A stretch of 37,960 nt of DNA from an uncultured Muribaculaceae bacterium (GTDB lineage: Bacteria > Bacteroidota > Bacteroidia > Bacteroidales > Muribaculaceae), in NCBI GenBank assembly GCA_910579995.1, contig CAJTWH010000028.1, forward strand, positions 1-37,960. The letters are read 5' to 3'. Under the pieces are notes generated by a model. It saw nothing but the letters and a program-made list of their open reading frames with translations, made no database searches and had not been told where the DNA came from. Shown in pieces: positions 1 to 9,282 of the stretch (position 1 is the first letter of the stretch; every line of letters starts with the position of its first letter). A program made the position numbers and the translations under genes.

Positions 1-150
1 AATATCGTCTGCAAAGGTAAAAGCTACATAGAGTCGCGACAGCTACGCTGTCTTTAGCCGCCAAGGCGGCTATCATCCCCCCGCATATACCTCCGCTGCG
101 CTCCGGGCTACCAATTCGGCCTCCTTGCGGAAGCCGCGGTGACTCAGGGA
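1..150. repeat. Hairpin-module repeat cluster (left edge)
   Basis: Short perfect hairpins are strung together here: GACAGCTACGCTGTC, GCCGCCAAGGCGGC and GGCCTCCTTGCGGAAGCC. The stretch around 20-75 matches about 17880-17935 (same order: AGAGTCGCGACAGCTACG, then a GCCGC..GCGGC hairpin). It is therefore a member of the dispersed family that also fills 17510-18190 and 37471-37960. No ORF is supported. It lies directly downstream of the last gene of the fimbrial island. Confidence 0.75.
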
Positions 151-3100
151 TTAATCTCCTACTCGCACTGTGCGGATAAAGCATGCGTCGGAATTCGTGC
201 CACTGTCAGGTATCGATGAGTTTGAAAAACCCTCAAAGCCCATCGTGAAGAAATTGATATCGAAGGATGACGAACGCTCTACTCTGAACACCTTTGTATC
301 ATTTTTAACACCTACTAGCACAAAACTGCCATCGGGATTCTTCATATATATATCATCCTGATTAGTGATATACTTCTGGCACCAATACAAGGCGCCGGGA
401 CGACGATAAAGGTCGAGAAACAACGGTGTGTAGGACTGCGCTTCCGCTCCCGTATTATATTCGCTTCGCGAGGCATAGCGCATGGATCCCTTCGTATCCG
501 GACCCGGGCTCCAGCCAAAAATTCCCTTGCGCCGGCCATGCGTTGATTTACCCATCGGCAGGAAGATTGTATTGGCTGTGTTCTTATTATATACAAACAC
601 ACCGAGCATGCCTTTAATCTGGTCAGCTCCGGTCTCGCTGTCGTAGCCGTATGCCTCTAATATTTTATGCGACGCAGAGTCCGCTCCTTCTCCATAAAGC
701 ACGCCATAACCTTTCTGAATAGGGAAGTCAAGATTACCGCTCGGGCTCGTCAGGGTATAGTAGTCTGTCTCACAGTCTGCCACCCGCTCGTTTTTATTAT
801 TTATTGACCAAGTAATGAAGCGACCAGAGCGACTGGCTAATGCACAAGCGTCCCAAGTGCTCGCCTTTTTAGTCGTCGAGCCGGCCTCAAGCACGTTCAA
901 GGCATGATTAAGCCCGTCGGTATACGCGTCGGTATTATCTACTGGATTATTATCGGGTGTAATAGCCGTGAGGCTTCCCCTGCGGAACAAAGACCCCTCC
1001 TGCAGCGGATTCTCGGCATATACAGCCGTACCGTCAGCCTCGAAGCGATATACATTCGAGGGCATCCACTTCACATTTGTATTCGGGTCAAGGTTGACCG
1101 GATTCATGCCTACCATGCAGAATATATCGTGCTCGCAGGTATAGTTGTGATAGCGCACGCGAACGATGGCATAGCCCGTCTTGGCGCCGTGGAAATTTAT
1201 CTTGAAATTGATGGGGCGCTCATCCTCGCCCTCTATACGGCGGGCATTGACCTGCGGCGCCATACCGCCGCTGCCGAGCGGAGTTGACGACAGCGAGATT
1301 ATAGGGTCTGACTGACTCATAATCTCGGCATTCCACTTGCCTATAGAGTTGAAGCCCACGAAATCTACAGGTTTATCCTCAGGTTTGCGCAGCAAAGTTA
1401 CTTCAAACTCCTTTGAGCTGCCGGCCTTGCGCCATACGCCCTTTGGATTGACAATACGGCGCACCTGTATCACATCAAGATCAAATGTTGTAGGCTCTTT
1501 TTCGCCTTTAATCAAGACGGAAAAGCGCACTTTCATCTTGCGAGGATAGGCCACGTAGGGATTGTTGCCCGTGAAACCGGTCTTGGTCACAAGCTCTTTG
1601 GCGCGAGTATATAGCGGGATACGGTAGACTCGCTCGGTGGGCACTTTCGTACCATCAGCAAGCTCCTTTTCTTTGGTGACAACCATCGAATATGTTCCAT
1701 CTGCGTCTTCTTTCGGAATTTTATCGGAATCTATCTCGTAAGTACGATTGCCTTTTTTCTTTGAGGTATAATCCGACTCCAACAACTCTATACCTTTTGT
1801 AACATCCAGCTGCCAAGACTGCATACCCGACGATTCCTCAGGTTCAATACGCAGCACCGATGTCTTGCGCAGCGATAAGAACGAAGTCCATGGTCCACGT
1901 GCCTTGGCATCAAGGCTCGCCGTTGGGAAAAGTTCATGACCATCGATCTGCACACCGCGAGGGTCGGGAAATTCCACTACTCCGGCAGCATTTGTCTTGC
2001 CGTCGCCCCATGGCCCCCATAGCTCGAACCCGCTTTCGCGGTCTGAGATAATCTCTGCCTTGACTTTATATGTGGGCTCCAGCTCCCCGACAATCTTCAC
2101 CGTCGCATACATCGACTTGTTGTAGAGATACGATATAAACTGGGGCGTGGTCATATAGATACCCGTCTCCTCCTTATAGTCGATATGCCAGTCATACTGG
2201 TTGGCATAGCCGCGCAGCTTCAGCGTCACCTTATAGTGGGTGTTGCGCAGGGCGTCGTAATTGTCCTTGGCGTCCTGTCCGAGCATGAAGCGGTATTTTA
2301 TCCAGCCCGAGCTCACGCTGCCGTCGATGGTGGTGCTGCGGTAGTAGGCACGAACCTCTATGTAAGTGCCGTATGCCTTGCCGTCTTTCCAACCCGAGCC
2401 GAGTTCATTCTCAACAGGCTCGGGGAAGTCGATTTTAGTACCGTCGAGGCTCTGCGCCTTGTTCTTGCCCGTACCCTGAAGATTCTCATAGAAATAGAGC
2501 GACTGAGCCTTGTGCGAGTGGCGGTGAGTGAGAATCTCGGGGTTGCTGCCGTCGGTGCCCGCGTCGCCGCCATAGATATGCGACGAATTGCACACATGAT
2601 AATAATTCTGCGGCGTGATGGTCTGTATATCGGCCTCGGTGAGTTTCTGCACCACATCGATACCGCCGGTGCTATACACACCATTGTCCTCAATATAGCG
2701 GCGGCTTGCGTCGAGGCGCGTCTCGGGGTCATCGGCGCTCGCCTGACCCGGATGGTTAGGCATACCCAAGAGACACATCTTTGGCACGTCGCATATCATG
2801 ATAGTGTCGATATACACCTCTACGTTGTCGTAAAGCTCCGAGCCGTCGAAAGCCACGGTCACCTTGCTCGCCAAGCGGCGAAGCCAGCAATGCAACTGCT
2901 GCACCTTGCCGCTGTTCACGGCCACGGCCACGGCCGAGGCGTCGGAGGCATTGCGGTTCTGCCCGATAGAGAATATGCCGAACATCTCGCTGTTTCTCGC
3001 TATCGAGGTGCTGTCCCACCGGCACTCAATATTCTTGAGCTTCTCGCGGGTGGAGATATCCTTGCCCTCGAAGCCGTCTACATTGGCAACGCCATAGATA

Positions 3101-3537
3101 TAATAGCGGGCCGACGACAACATGAGGTCAAACTCAAGGCGTCCTGCCGCGTCGTCGCCCAGATCCGACTCTTCGGGCAGGCGGTTGTCGCTCGTGCCTG
3201 TATATCTGATGTTGCTGATCTCCTGATGTGTACCTTCAAGCAGCTTGCCGTCTTCCATGATATGGAAGGGCTTGCCGTTCAGCAGCTCACCTTTTTCATT
3301 ATACACTACCATCCAGAACGAGCTGATATCCTCTATCGCCGTTCCCTCCTGCGCGCCGAGGGCGCGGCTGGTCACGTCTAAGCCCGTCTCGCGGTCGAAA
3401 CTCACGCACACCGGCACAGTCATCATCGAGCCGTCAACAATGCCGATATTAGGCCGGAAATCATCCTCACAGCCCGTGAGTGTCAGTAAACTTAATAATG
3501 CAACGAAATAAACAGTTGATACGAATAAGTGTTTCAT
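151..3537 (-). CDS. DUF4906-type fimbrial tip-like lipoprotein
   Basis: A large secreted lipoprotein of 1128 aa. A signal peptide ends in a lipobox with Cys23 (LTGC followed by ED), so it should be lipidated and exported to the outer membrane. An S-R-A site (Arg58) lies in the first mature strand, where type V pilins are cut by an Arg-specific protease. The middle is beta-rich with no clear domain. The C-terminus has the G-A-L-Y-W and D-A-C-F-I-R-T-V-R signatures typical of DUF4906/FISUMP-like Bacteroidales tip proteins. It overlaps the upstream fimbrillin stop by ATGA (3534-3537), so translation is probably coupled. From family knowledge and position I infer a tip adhesin or accessory subunit. 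The remnant at 5343-6249 is its paralogue. The family call is good; the tip role is inferred. Confidence 0.75.
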   Translation of the reverse strand: MKHLFVSTVYFVALLSLLTLTGCEDDFRPNIGIVDGSMMTVPVCVSFDRETGLDVTSRALGAQEGTAIEDISSFWMVVYNEKGELLNGKPFHIMEDGKLLEGTHQEISNIRYTGTSDNRLPEESDLGDDAAGRLEFDLMLSSARYYIYGVANVDGFEGKDISTREKLKNIECRWDSTSIARNSEMFGIFSIGQNRNASDASAVAVAVNSGKVQQLHCWLRRLASKVTVAFDGSELYDNVEVYIDTIMICDVPKMCLLGMPNHPGQASADDPETRLDASRRYIEDNGVYSTGGIDVVQKLTEADIQTITPQNYYHVCNSSHIYGGDAGTDGSNPEILTHRHSHKAQSLYFYENLQGTGKNKAQSLDGTKIDFPEPVENELGSGWKDGKAYGTYIEVRAYYRSTTIDGSVSSGWIKYRFMLGQDAKDNYDALRNTHYKVTLKLRGYANQYDWHIDYKEETGIYMTTPQFISYLYNKSMYATVKIVGELEPTYKVKAEIISDRESGFELWGPWGDGKTNAAGVVEFPDPRGVQIDGHELFPTASLDAKARGPWTSFLSLRKTSVLRIEPEESSGMQSWQLDVTKGIELLESDYTSKKKGNRTYEIDSDKIPKEDADGTYSMVVTKEKELADGTKVPTERVYRIPLYTRAKELVTKTGFTGNNPYVAYPRKMKVRFSVLIKGEKEPTTFDLDVIQVRRIVNPKGVWRKAGSSKEFEVTLLRKPEDKPVDFVGFNSIGKWNAEIMSQSDPIISLSSTPLGSGGMAPQVNARRIEGEDERPINFKINFHGAKTGYAIVRVRYHNYTCEHDIFCMVGMNPVNLDPNTNVKWMPSNVYRFEADGTAVYAENPLQEGSLFRRGSLTAITPDNNPVDNTDAYTDGLNHALNVLEAGSTTKKASTWDACALASRSGRFITWSINNKNERVADCETDYYTLTSPSGNLDFPIQKGYGVLYGEGADSASHKILEAYGYDSETGADQIKGMLGVFVYNKNTANTIFLPMGKSTHGRRKGIFGWSPGPDTKGSMRYASRSEYNTGAEAQSYTPLFLDLYRRPGALYWCQKYITNQDDIYMKNPDGSFVLVGVKNDTKVFRVERSSSFDINFFTMGFEGFSNSSIPDSGTNSDACFIRTVRVGD

Positions 3538-5030
3538 CTTCCTTTGCCAAGCTCTGGGTTTTCAGTTATCTTATCCGGATTATAATATTTATTATTTGAT
3601 TTATCGTAGTATCCTATCACCTTGCCGCTGCTGTCGCGCAATATCTCCCAGCCCGTAGAGGCGTCGATGTCGAGATAAGGCACCTTCTCCTTGTCGGTGT
3701 TGTAATATTGCGCCTCGTCGGTGTCGTAATAGCCTATCACGCGGTCGTTGAGGTCGCGGATGATAAGCCAGCCCTCGGGCTGCAGTATGGTGATATAGGG
3801 GTTCTCGATCAGCGTCGTCATGTCGGAGCCGTAGTAGTTGCCCGTCTCGCGGTCGTAGTAGTAGAGTATCTTGCCCTCGTCGTCGTAGATAGGCACCATC
3901 TCCTTGCCTACCATCAGGCCGAAGAGCGGGCCGAGGTCCACCTCATTGTAGGGCACCACCTGCACAAGCGGCGCCGCCTGCTTGCTCACCGTAAAGCGAT
4001 ACCACACATTGCGCAGTATGTCGAAATGCCCGTCGGGTTTGGGGCGGTTGGGCGATGTAGTGAGGTCGTAGACAGCGAAATACACCTTGTCGACCTCGCT
4101 CTCGGCTCCCTTGAATTTTATCTCTATCACCGAGCGCTCATCATCCTCGCGGCCGATGTTGCGGTATTCGGGCACGTAGGCCAGCCAGCGCCCGTCGCCC
4201 ACCTTCATGAAAGGCAGCTTCTCATCGGTCTCGGCGCCCTCGGGCACGCGCGGCTCTTTGGTATAGTCTTTATCGTAATCGTTATATACGTAGTCGCTCT
4301 GCTTGGTCACATTTGCAGGCGCGCAGTAGCCTTTGCTGTTGTAGCGGCTCAGGCGCACCCACTCTATCGGGTACACCGCCTCTTCGCTCAGCAGCACCTC
4401 TACCTTGGCGTAGGCGCGAAGCAGGTGGATAGTGCCGATGTTGGCTACATTGTCTTCATTATAGCTCAGCGTCATGGCATTTGTCACGCCGTAGAGAGGC
4501 ACAGGATTATCGGCCGACAGCTCCATCTTGGCAGCGTCGAAGTCGTAGGTCTGCCCTACGATGTCGCTTATCATCGTCTTGCCCGCCTCGAGCCTCTCTT
4601 CAGCCGGATAGGCCGGCCAGTTGGCGAGGGCTACGACCTTGACATCGCCCTGCAGCTTCTCGGGCATGCCGAAGCTGTGGATCACGTAGGTCTTCGACGA
4701 CTCCGTGGTCTCCACCGGGTCGATTGTAGCTACATCCAAGGGCGCGATATAGCGGTCGGCTCCGTCGAAGAAATAGAATCTGAAATTGAGAGAGGAAATA
4801 TCGATATAATTTTCATAACCCTCGCCACGGTCGTAGCCCCCTTCGGGAGTCGACGGCGCACGCGAGCCGGCCGATGTGTCGCTCACCGTGAGTGTAAGCA
4901 CTATCTCCGCAGGCCCATCGGGCGTCGGTAAAGGTAGAGGCGAAGGCCCGTCATTACTACACGACACTGCCACGACGCTCCCTAAGAACATCGCAGCAGC
5001 ACGTGTCAATATGTCGAACTTCCGAATCAT
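3534..5030 (-). CDS. Accessory fimbrillin with three C-terminal Y-Y-D repeats
   Basis: A 498-aa lipoprotein, using the ATG at 5030; an in-frame TTG lies two codons upstream. The lipobox Cys is Cys24 (AVSC). A first strand rich in Val/Leu/Thr is followed by S-R-A-P-S-T (Arg57), then a pilin-like domain (N-F-R-F-Y-F-F-D, A-Y-A-K-V-E-V, R-N-V-W-Y-R-F-T-V). After about residue 365 come three repeats of roughly 40 aa with the consensus W-x-I-x-R-D-x4-V-I-G-Y-Y-D-x5-Y-Y-N. These are not part of the usual FimA/Mfa1 fold. It is a close paralogue of the product at 6249-7973, which has about five repeats. It couples by ATGA to the DUF4906 gene. I infer an accessory or tip-proximal subunit; the repeat function is unknown. 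Confidence 0.8.
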   Translation of the reverse strand: MIRKFDILTRAAAMFLGSVVAVSCSNDGPSPLPLPTPDGPAEIVLTLTVSDTSAGSRAPSTPEGGYDRGEGYENYIDISSLNFRFYFFDGADRYIAPLDVATIDPVETTESSKTYVIHSFGMPEKLQGDVKVVALANWPAYPAEERLEAGKTMISDIVGQTYDFDAAKMELSADNPVPLYGVTNAMTLSYNEDNVANIGTIHLLRAYAKVEVLLSEEAVYPIEWVRLSRYNSKGYCAPANVTKQSDYVYNDYDKDYTKEPRVPEGAETDEKLPFMKVGDGRWLAYVPEYRNIGREDDERSVIEIKFKGAESEVDKVYFAVYDLTTSPNRPKPDGHFDILRNVWYRFTVSKQAAPLVQVVPYNEVDLGPLFGLMVGKEMVPIYDDEGKILYYYDRETGNYYGSDMTTLIENPYITILQPEGWLIIRDLNDRVIGYYDTDEAQYYNTDKEKVPYLDIDASTGWEILRDSSGKVIGYYDKSNNKYYNPDKITENPELGKGR

Positions 5031-5124
5031 GATCAAAATTACTTTTAAATCCTTTCCAAGTTAAACATTTCAATAAATCCCAAGCCCGGCAAACACGCTG
5101 CCGAAGCTGAACCGATTCCCGTTG

Positions 5125-5220
5125 GTAGCGACGCGCCGCGGCGCGTCCGCCCATCCGGGCTAATATCATGCCCCGCAGAATTACCTTCCGAGAGGCGGAC
5201 GCGCCGCGGCGCGTCCCTAC
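5125..5220. repeat. MITE-like inverted repeat with GC palindrome arms
   Basis: Two 27-bp arms (5125-5151 and 5194-5220) are inverted copies with one mismatch. Each contains the palindrome GACGCGCCGCGGCGCGTC, and they enclose a 42-bp core. Single arms recur at 11484-11511 and, degenerate, at 37436-37463. No transposase is present. It sits between the tip-gene remnant and the next fimbrillin. Confidence 0.75.
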
Positions 5221-5267
5221 ATTTCGATTCGCAAACTGCGAAACTCGACTCAAAAATCCTTAATCAG

Positions 5268-5327
5268 CGGAGCCTCTGCTCCGTCAATCCAAAATATGTC
5301 CGCCACGCACCGCAGGTTTACCTGCGG
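5268..5327. repeat. Two perfect short hairpins
   Basis: CGGAGC-CTCT-GCTCCG lies at 5268-5283 and CCGCAGGT-TT-ACCTGCGG at 5310-5327. Both are the same style of module as in the repeat clusters at the window ends. Together with the element at 5125-5220 they fill the roughly 310-bp gap 5031-5342, in which I see no gene. Confidence 0.6.
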
Positions 5328-5342
5328 ATAACGACGTATAGT

Positions 5343-6249
5343 CTACTTCAGCACCGGTTTGATCGGCAGTGCGTCAGGATTTGCTTTATTTTCTGTATCG
5401 CAGATATTATCCCATTGAAGGAAACTTGTCATGTAGTTTCCCATATTGAAGTCAAGAGCGACTTTAGCAGTAGATGGACCATTTATCCAATATATGCCTC
5501 CCTGCTGATTAGGCAAGTCGTAGGCTAATGGGCGATAGTTGTTGGCATGCAATTCTACGCCGGTACCGAGACCGGGCTTTTCTCCGGGAATCACATAACC
5601 ACCAAGTTTCAGGTCTACTGCTCCGTAGGCATTATATCCGTATGCTTTTACTCTTCCTTCGTTAGTTGCATAATATCCATGCTTACGGTGGTATACAGCC
5701 TAACATCTGCTGGTTGGGTGTCCCTGCGCTGTTGTTCTGATAGCCGCTCCATGTCACACGGTTGTGAAGCAGCTGCCCCACAGTTCCATAGTTTTCGTCC
5801 TCTTTCCAATCCGATATATCGGTATTGGCCACGAGATAAAGATAGTAGCGGCCGTATGGAATATTGAATGTGAATGTACCTGTCGGGGTATTCGTTTCAG
5901 CCGATGTCGTATTCTCCGGCTCTCCCGATGGACGGTCATTGTTTGTATTGCTGAATCTTATCCCGCTCAGGTCTATATATCCATTTGGGAAAAGACTTGC
6001 GTCTTTGACAAGCTGTTGCTCGCTGTCGTAGAAAAACAGATACAGGCTTTCAACGCTCTTCACAGCGTCGCCTGCCGTCCGTGATTCAAGCGAGGTTACG
6101 AATGGCTCATACGACACTTTTACTTCTACCCGCGACAGGCCTTCTCCTATCACAGGATTAACCTCCGGAAATCTGTCTTCACATCCGGTGAAAACAGATA
6201 CCGTAGCCATAAGCAAAAGGTATGCGAGTATGTGATATATTATTTTCAT
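5343..6249 (-). pseudogene. Remnant of a DUF4906 tip-like lipoprotein gene (deletion plus frameshift)
   Basis: The first part (6249 to 5683) encodes 188 aa: lipobox Cys23 (FTGC followed by ED), an S-R-T site at Arg57 and the N-terminal region of the 151-3537 product. It stops at TAA just after M-L-G-C-I-P-P. The following bases are open in the +1-shifted frame from about 5699 down to 5343 (about 120 codons). That frame carries G-G-I-Y-W and ends D-A-L-P-I-K-P-V-L-K, matching the C-terminal G-A-L-Y-W and D-A-C-F-I-R-T-V-R of the intact paralogue. About 2.4 kb of the middle is missing relative to that paralogue. The start overlaps the preceding fimbrillin stop (TAATG at 6247-6251), the same coupled layout as the intact pair. 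A short secreted N-terminal product could still be made. Confidence 0.75.
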
Positions 6250-7973
6250 TAATTGCTGAGTTTTGTGCCGTTGCCATCGTAATACTCTCCAGTGAGGGGG
6301 TCGCGGTAGCCGGTTATATTTCCTGCTGAATCCTTATATACCTGATAACCGGTGAGGATATCGTATGTAACAGCGGTGAGAGAGGGGTCGTAGTGCTGTC
6401 GGTTGGGCACATCGTAGTAACCTACAAGTATTGCATTATCTCCCAGTTCATGGTCGGGAGAAATGTAAAGCGATATCAATCCTTTATGCGACATATCCTC
6501 AAATTCTGCCTGATAAGTGAATTTGCGAATAGGGTCATACATTTTCTGTATCGATCCGTCGGTCTTGTAGTAGATTTGCCATCCGTTTGGCGAATAGTCT
6601 ATCTTGGTCATGCTCACGTCATAGAATTGAGCGGCACGGATGTCGTAATAGCCGATGGTAATTTTCTCGCTATCTTTTTGATAATACATTGTATAGCGGT
6701 CTTCAAAACTCGGCTCGGTAAATTTCTGTTTCAACTCGGTATTATAGATAAGGTCATAATCACTGTTGTAAATGCCTATCAGAGTTGCCGAGGTGTCATA
6801 CATCAGATTCCACATGGTAGAGTTGTCTAACTGTGGAATAAATACTTGATCGTTCTCAAATCCAAAATTAGGAAAAAGAGTCTCGCCTGAATACGGTATT
6901 ACCGTAACATTGATGTCAAAACTGTGCTTGAGACGGTTTACATTAAACTTATAGTAAACGTTCCTCATCACATCGAAGTGGGATTTTGGTTGATTGGGGG
7001 AGGTACTTGTGTCGTAGGTGGCGAAATAGAGCAGGTTTTCGGCCGGCTCTATGTTGGCGAAGCATATTTTGATGGCCGAGCGCTCGCCGTCGGTGCGGCC
7101 GATGTTTTTGTATTCGGGCACGTAGGCCGTCCACTGCAGCTCGCCGGTGCGCATGAAGGGCAGCTCGGCCGAGGTCTCGGCGCCGGAAGGTATAGAGGGC
7201 GTCTTGGTATAATCTGTCTCGTAGCTGCCCCCGATATACTCACCGCGCGAGTATACGCCCTGCGGGGCGCAGTAGCCGCGGGTGTTGTGGCGGGTGAGGC
7301 TCACCGACTCCACAGCGTAGGCGCACTCGGGCGCGATGTTGACCTCTACCTTGGCGTAGGCACGCAAGAGGTGTATCGTGCCGATGTCGGCGGTGTTGTT
7401 GGAGTCGTAGCTGAGGGTCATCAGGTCGGTGACGCCATAGAGAGGTATCAGATTAGTCTCGCTGAGCTCCATCTTGGCGGCATTGAAGTCATATTCTATG
7501 CCGGCGATGTCGTCGATGGAGGTCACGCCCGGGCTGAGGGCGGCGTCGGAGGCATACGAAGGCCAGTTGGCAAGAGCCACTATCTTCACCTTCACCTCCT
7601 TGGTGATGGCCTCGCGCTGTGCGAAGCTGTGCACGATGTAAGTCTTCGACGACTCGCTTGACTCAAGCGGCAGCACATCGGCCACTTCAAGAGGAGCGAC
7701 AAACTTATTTTCCTTGTCGAAGAAATAAAATCTGAAGTTGAGAGAGGAGATGTCGATATAGTTCTCGAAGCCTTGGCCGCGGTCATAGCCACCCTCGGGA
7801 GTAGAGGGGGCGCGCGACTCTGCGGCGGTGTCGCTCACCGTGAGGCGAAGCACAATCTGCGATTCGCCCTCGGCAGGCACCGGAGCCGCCGGCTCTTCGT
7901 TACTGCCACACGACGCAAGCCCCGCCGCCAGTAGCAGCAGCCCGAGAGCTTTGATGTCGTGTATCGTTTTCAT
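6249..7973 (-). CDS. Accessory fimbrillin with about five C-terminal Y-Y-D repeats
   Basis: A 574-aa lipoprotein. The ATG at 7973 is preferred because it begins the signal peptide M-K-T-I-H-D directly; an upstream ATG at 8003 adds ten polar residues. Lipobox Cys is Cys22 (LASC). Arg54 in E-S-R-A-P-S-T is the expected trimming site. The pilin-like domain is nearly collinear with the 3534-5030 product, including the motif after the cleavage site and M-R-N-V-Y-Y-K-F. From about residue 375 there are about five degenerate units with I-G-Y-Y-D, F-Y-D, H-Y-D and E-Y-Y-D cores, ending in a short polar tail. It lies downstream of the Mfa2-like gene across a 205-bp gap holding a GT/CA inverted repeat, and it couples to the tip-gene remnant. 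It is probably one half of a tandem duplication of a fimbrillin/tip gene pair. Confidence 0.8.
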   Translation of the reverse strand: MKTIHDIKALGLLLLAAGLASCGSNEEPAAPVPAEGESQIVLRLTVSDTAAESRAPSTPEGGYDRGQGFENYIDISSLNFRFYFFDKENKFVAPLEVADVLPLESSESSKTYIVHSFAQREAITKEVKVKIVALANWPSYASDAALSPGVTSIDDIAGIEYDFNAAKMELSETNLIPLYGVTDLMTLSYDSNNTADIGTIHLLRAYAKVEVNIAPECAYAVESVSLTRHNTRGYCAPQGVYSRGEYIGGSYETDYTKTPSIPSGAETSAELPFMRTGELQWTAYVPEYKNIGRTDGERSAIKICFANIEPAENLLYFATYDTSTSPNQPKSHFDVMRNVYYKFNVNRLKHSFDINVTVIPYSGETLFPNFGFENDQVFIPQLDNSTMWNLMYDTSATLIGIYNSDYDLIYNTELKQKFTEPSFEDRYTMYYQKDSEKITIGYYDIRAAQFYDVSMTKIDYSPNGWQIYYKTDGSIQKMYDPIRKFTYQAEFEDMSHKGLISLYISPDHELGDNAILVGYYDVPNRQHYDPSLTAVTYDILTGYQVYKDSAGNITGYRDPLTGEYYDGNGTKLSN

Positions 7974-8035
7974 TCTTTTCTTTGTTTTTTGTTGATTTAG
8001 CAAATCAGCTATCTTAGCTTCCTTTGCTATTTATT

Positions 8036-8178
8036 GTGGGGGGTGGGGTTGTGGGTTGTGGGCTGTGGGTGGTATATTACCTTGGGCTATCAAAAGCTAA
8101 CTCGCTGCCCACAGCCAACCAACCACCAACCATTGGTAATTGGTAATCCGCTGCCCACCAACCACAAACCACCAACCA
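8036..8178 (-). repeat. GT-arm/core/CA-arm inverted repeat, copy 1
   Basis: On the + strand the left arm is almost only G and T (GTGGGTTGTGGGCTGTGG) and the right arm almost only C and A (CCAACCAACCACCAACC). The core carries GGTGGTATATTACC and AACTCGCTGCCCAC. The arms pair to form a large hairpin. It starts immediately after the Mfa2-like stop codon in the transcribed direction and ends shortly before the next fimbrillin. Confidence 0.8.
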
Positions 8179-9246
8179 TTACAGAGGTTTCACCTGCTGC
8201 TCCACCAACATCCACGAGTTGATGTAGATCTGGGTGGTGATCCAGCGGCCGTTGTCGTCGAGGAAGAGCACCATCGAGTAGTCGTCGCGGTAGTCGAGAT
8301 AGTCGGCGTCGCTGAGCTGCTTATGCTTGCCCTTGGTAATGAGGGCATAGTCGCCGAGAGGTATCGAGGCCACGAGGCTGTTGTCCTCGCGCCTGTAGAT
8401 CTTCACCATACAGCGGTGCTCGGGGGTGATACGGCTCACTTGGAAGTCGGCCACGGCGCAGCTCACCGCTGTGAGCGCACGGCTTTCGCCGCCTTGGCCG
8501 TCGCCCTTGTAGTCGGGCACGTCGACACCGGCTGAGCCGCTGGTGACATTGTGGGCATAGTATACGAGCGGTTCGTCGGAGAGCACGCTGTTGTCCCAGT
8601 CGAGATAGCCGTTTTCCTCATGTATGGTGAAGAGGAACTTGTTCTCGTCCACCGGGTCGCCCGAGAGGTGCTGGAGCACGATGTGCACATCGTTGGTATC
8701 TTTGGTCAGGTTCACATTAAATATATGTGTGCCCTGCGAATCAGGAAATGTCACATCCATGAGCTTGCCATGGTAGAGGTCGCGGAAGTCGTCGCGCACT
8801 GCCGAGCCGGTGAAGTCCCAGCCGCTGTCGTGCGGGGTGCGCCCACCGAGGGTCGCCTGAAGATGTGTATGCTGTGTGGCGTCGCCGGGGATGGAGTAGT
8901 CGGTCGTGTGGCCGCTGCCGCACCATGCGATAAGAGAATAGGTGCCCGGGGCAAGACCCTCGACATCCATCATGTAGCTGCCTGTTTTGAGTTCGTCGCC
9001 GGCCTCGTGTTTCTGCCACACGATATTGCCGTCGGTGTCGACGATATAGAGGGTCACCTCATCGACTTCGGCTGCGAAGGCGTCGGTGTACTTGAGGTTA
9101 CGGTCGTAGACAAAGCGCACCTTATAGTGGGGGTCGCAATCTCCTTCTTCGTCGTAGATCATGCCGTCGCAAGAGGCAAGCATCACAGCCGCCAACACCG
9201 GCAGCAACCGCGAGAGTGCCTTGAGTATGTCTGAGATGTATTTCAT
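8179..9246 (-). CDS. Mfa2/FimB-family fimbrial anchor lipoprotein
   Basis: A 355-aa product from the ATG at 9246, which begins M-K-Y-I-S-D and a lipoprotein signal with a lipobox ending L-A-S-C followed by D-G. The longer reading frame upstream runs through low-complexity repeat and is rejected. Features fit the Mfa2/FimB family: an early R-F-V-Y-D-x-N strand, E-V-D-E-V-T-L-Y-I-V-D, then G-x-Y-x-L-I-A-W-C-G. In P. gingivalis, Mfa2 and FimB stay in the outer membrane, anchor the pilus and limit its length. Its place directly after the major subunit gene matches mfa1-mfa2 order. Flanking gaps on both sides hold large inverted repeats, which may set the ratio of anchor to major subunit. Confidence 0.8.
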   Translation of the reverse strand: MKYISDILKALSRLLPVLAAVMLASCDGMIYDEEGDCDPHYKVRFVYDRNLKYTDAFAAEVDEVTLYIVDTDGNIVWQKHEAGDELKTGSYMMDVEGLAPGTYSLIAWCGSGHTTDYSIPGDATQHTHLQATLGGRTPHDSGWDFTGSAVRDDFRDLYHGKLMDVTFPDSQGTHIFNVNLTKDTNDVHIVLQHLSGDPVDENKFLFTIHEENGYLDWDNSVLSDEPLVYYAHNVTSGSAGVDVPDYKGDGQGGESRALTAVSCAVADFQVSRITPEHRCMVKIYRREDNSLVASIPLGDYALITKGKHKQLSDADYLDYRDDYSMVLFLDDNGRWITTQIYINSWMLVEQQVKPL

Positions 9247-9282
9247 CGATTGGTTTATTATTATTAAAGGAGAGAGTTTATA

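Noticed and set aside
5343..5594. Separate 83-aa gene starting at GTG
   Set aside because: The frame is open further upstream without a start codon and matches the C-terminus of the DUF4906 paralogue, so it is part of a broken gene.
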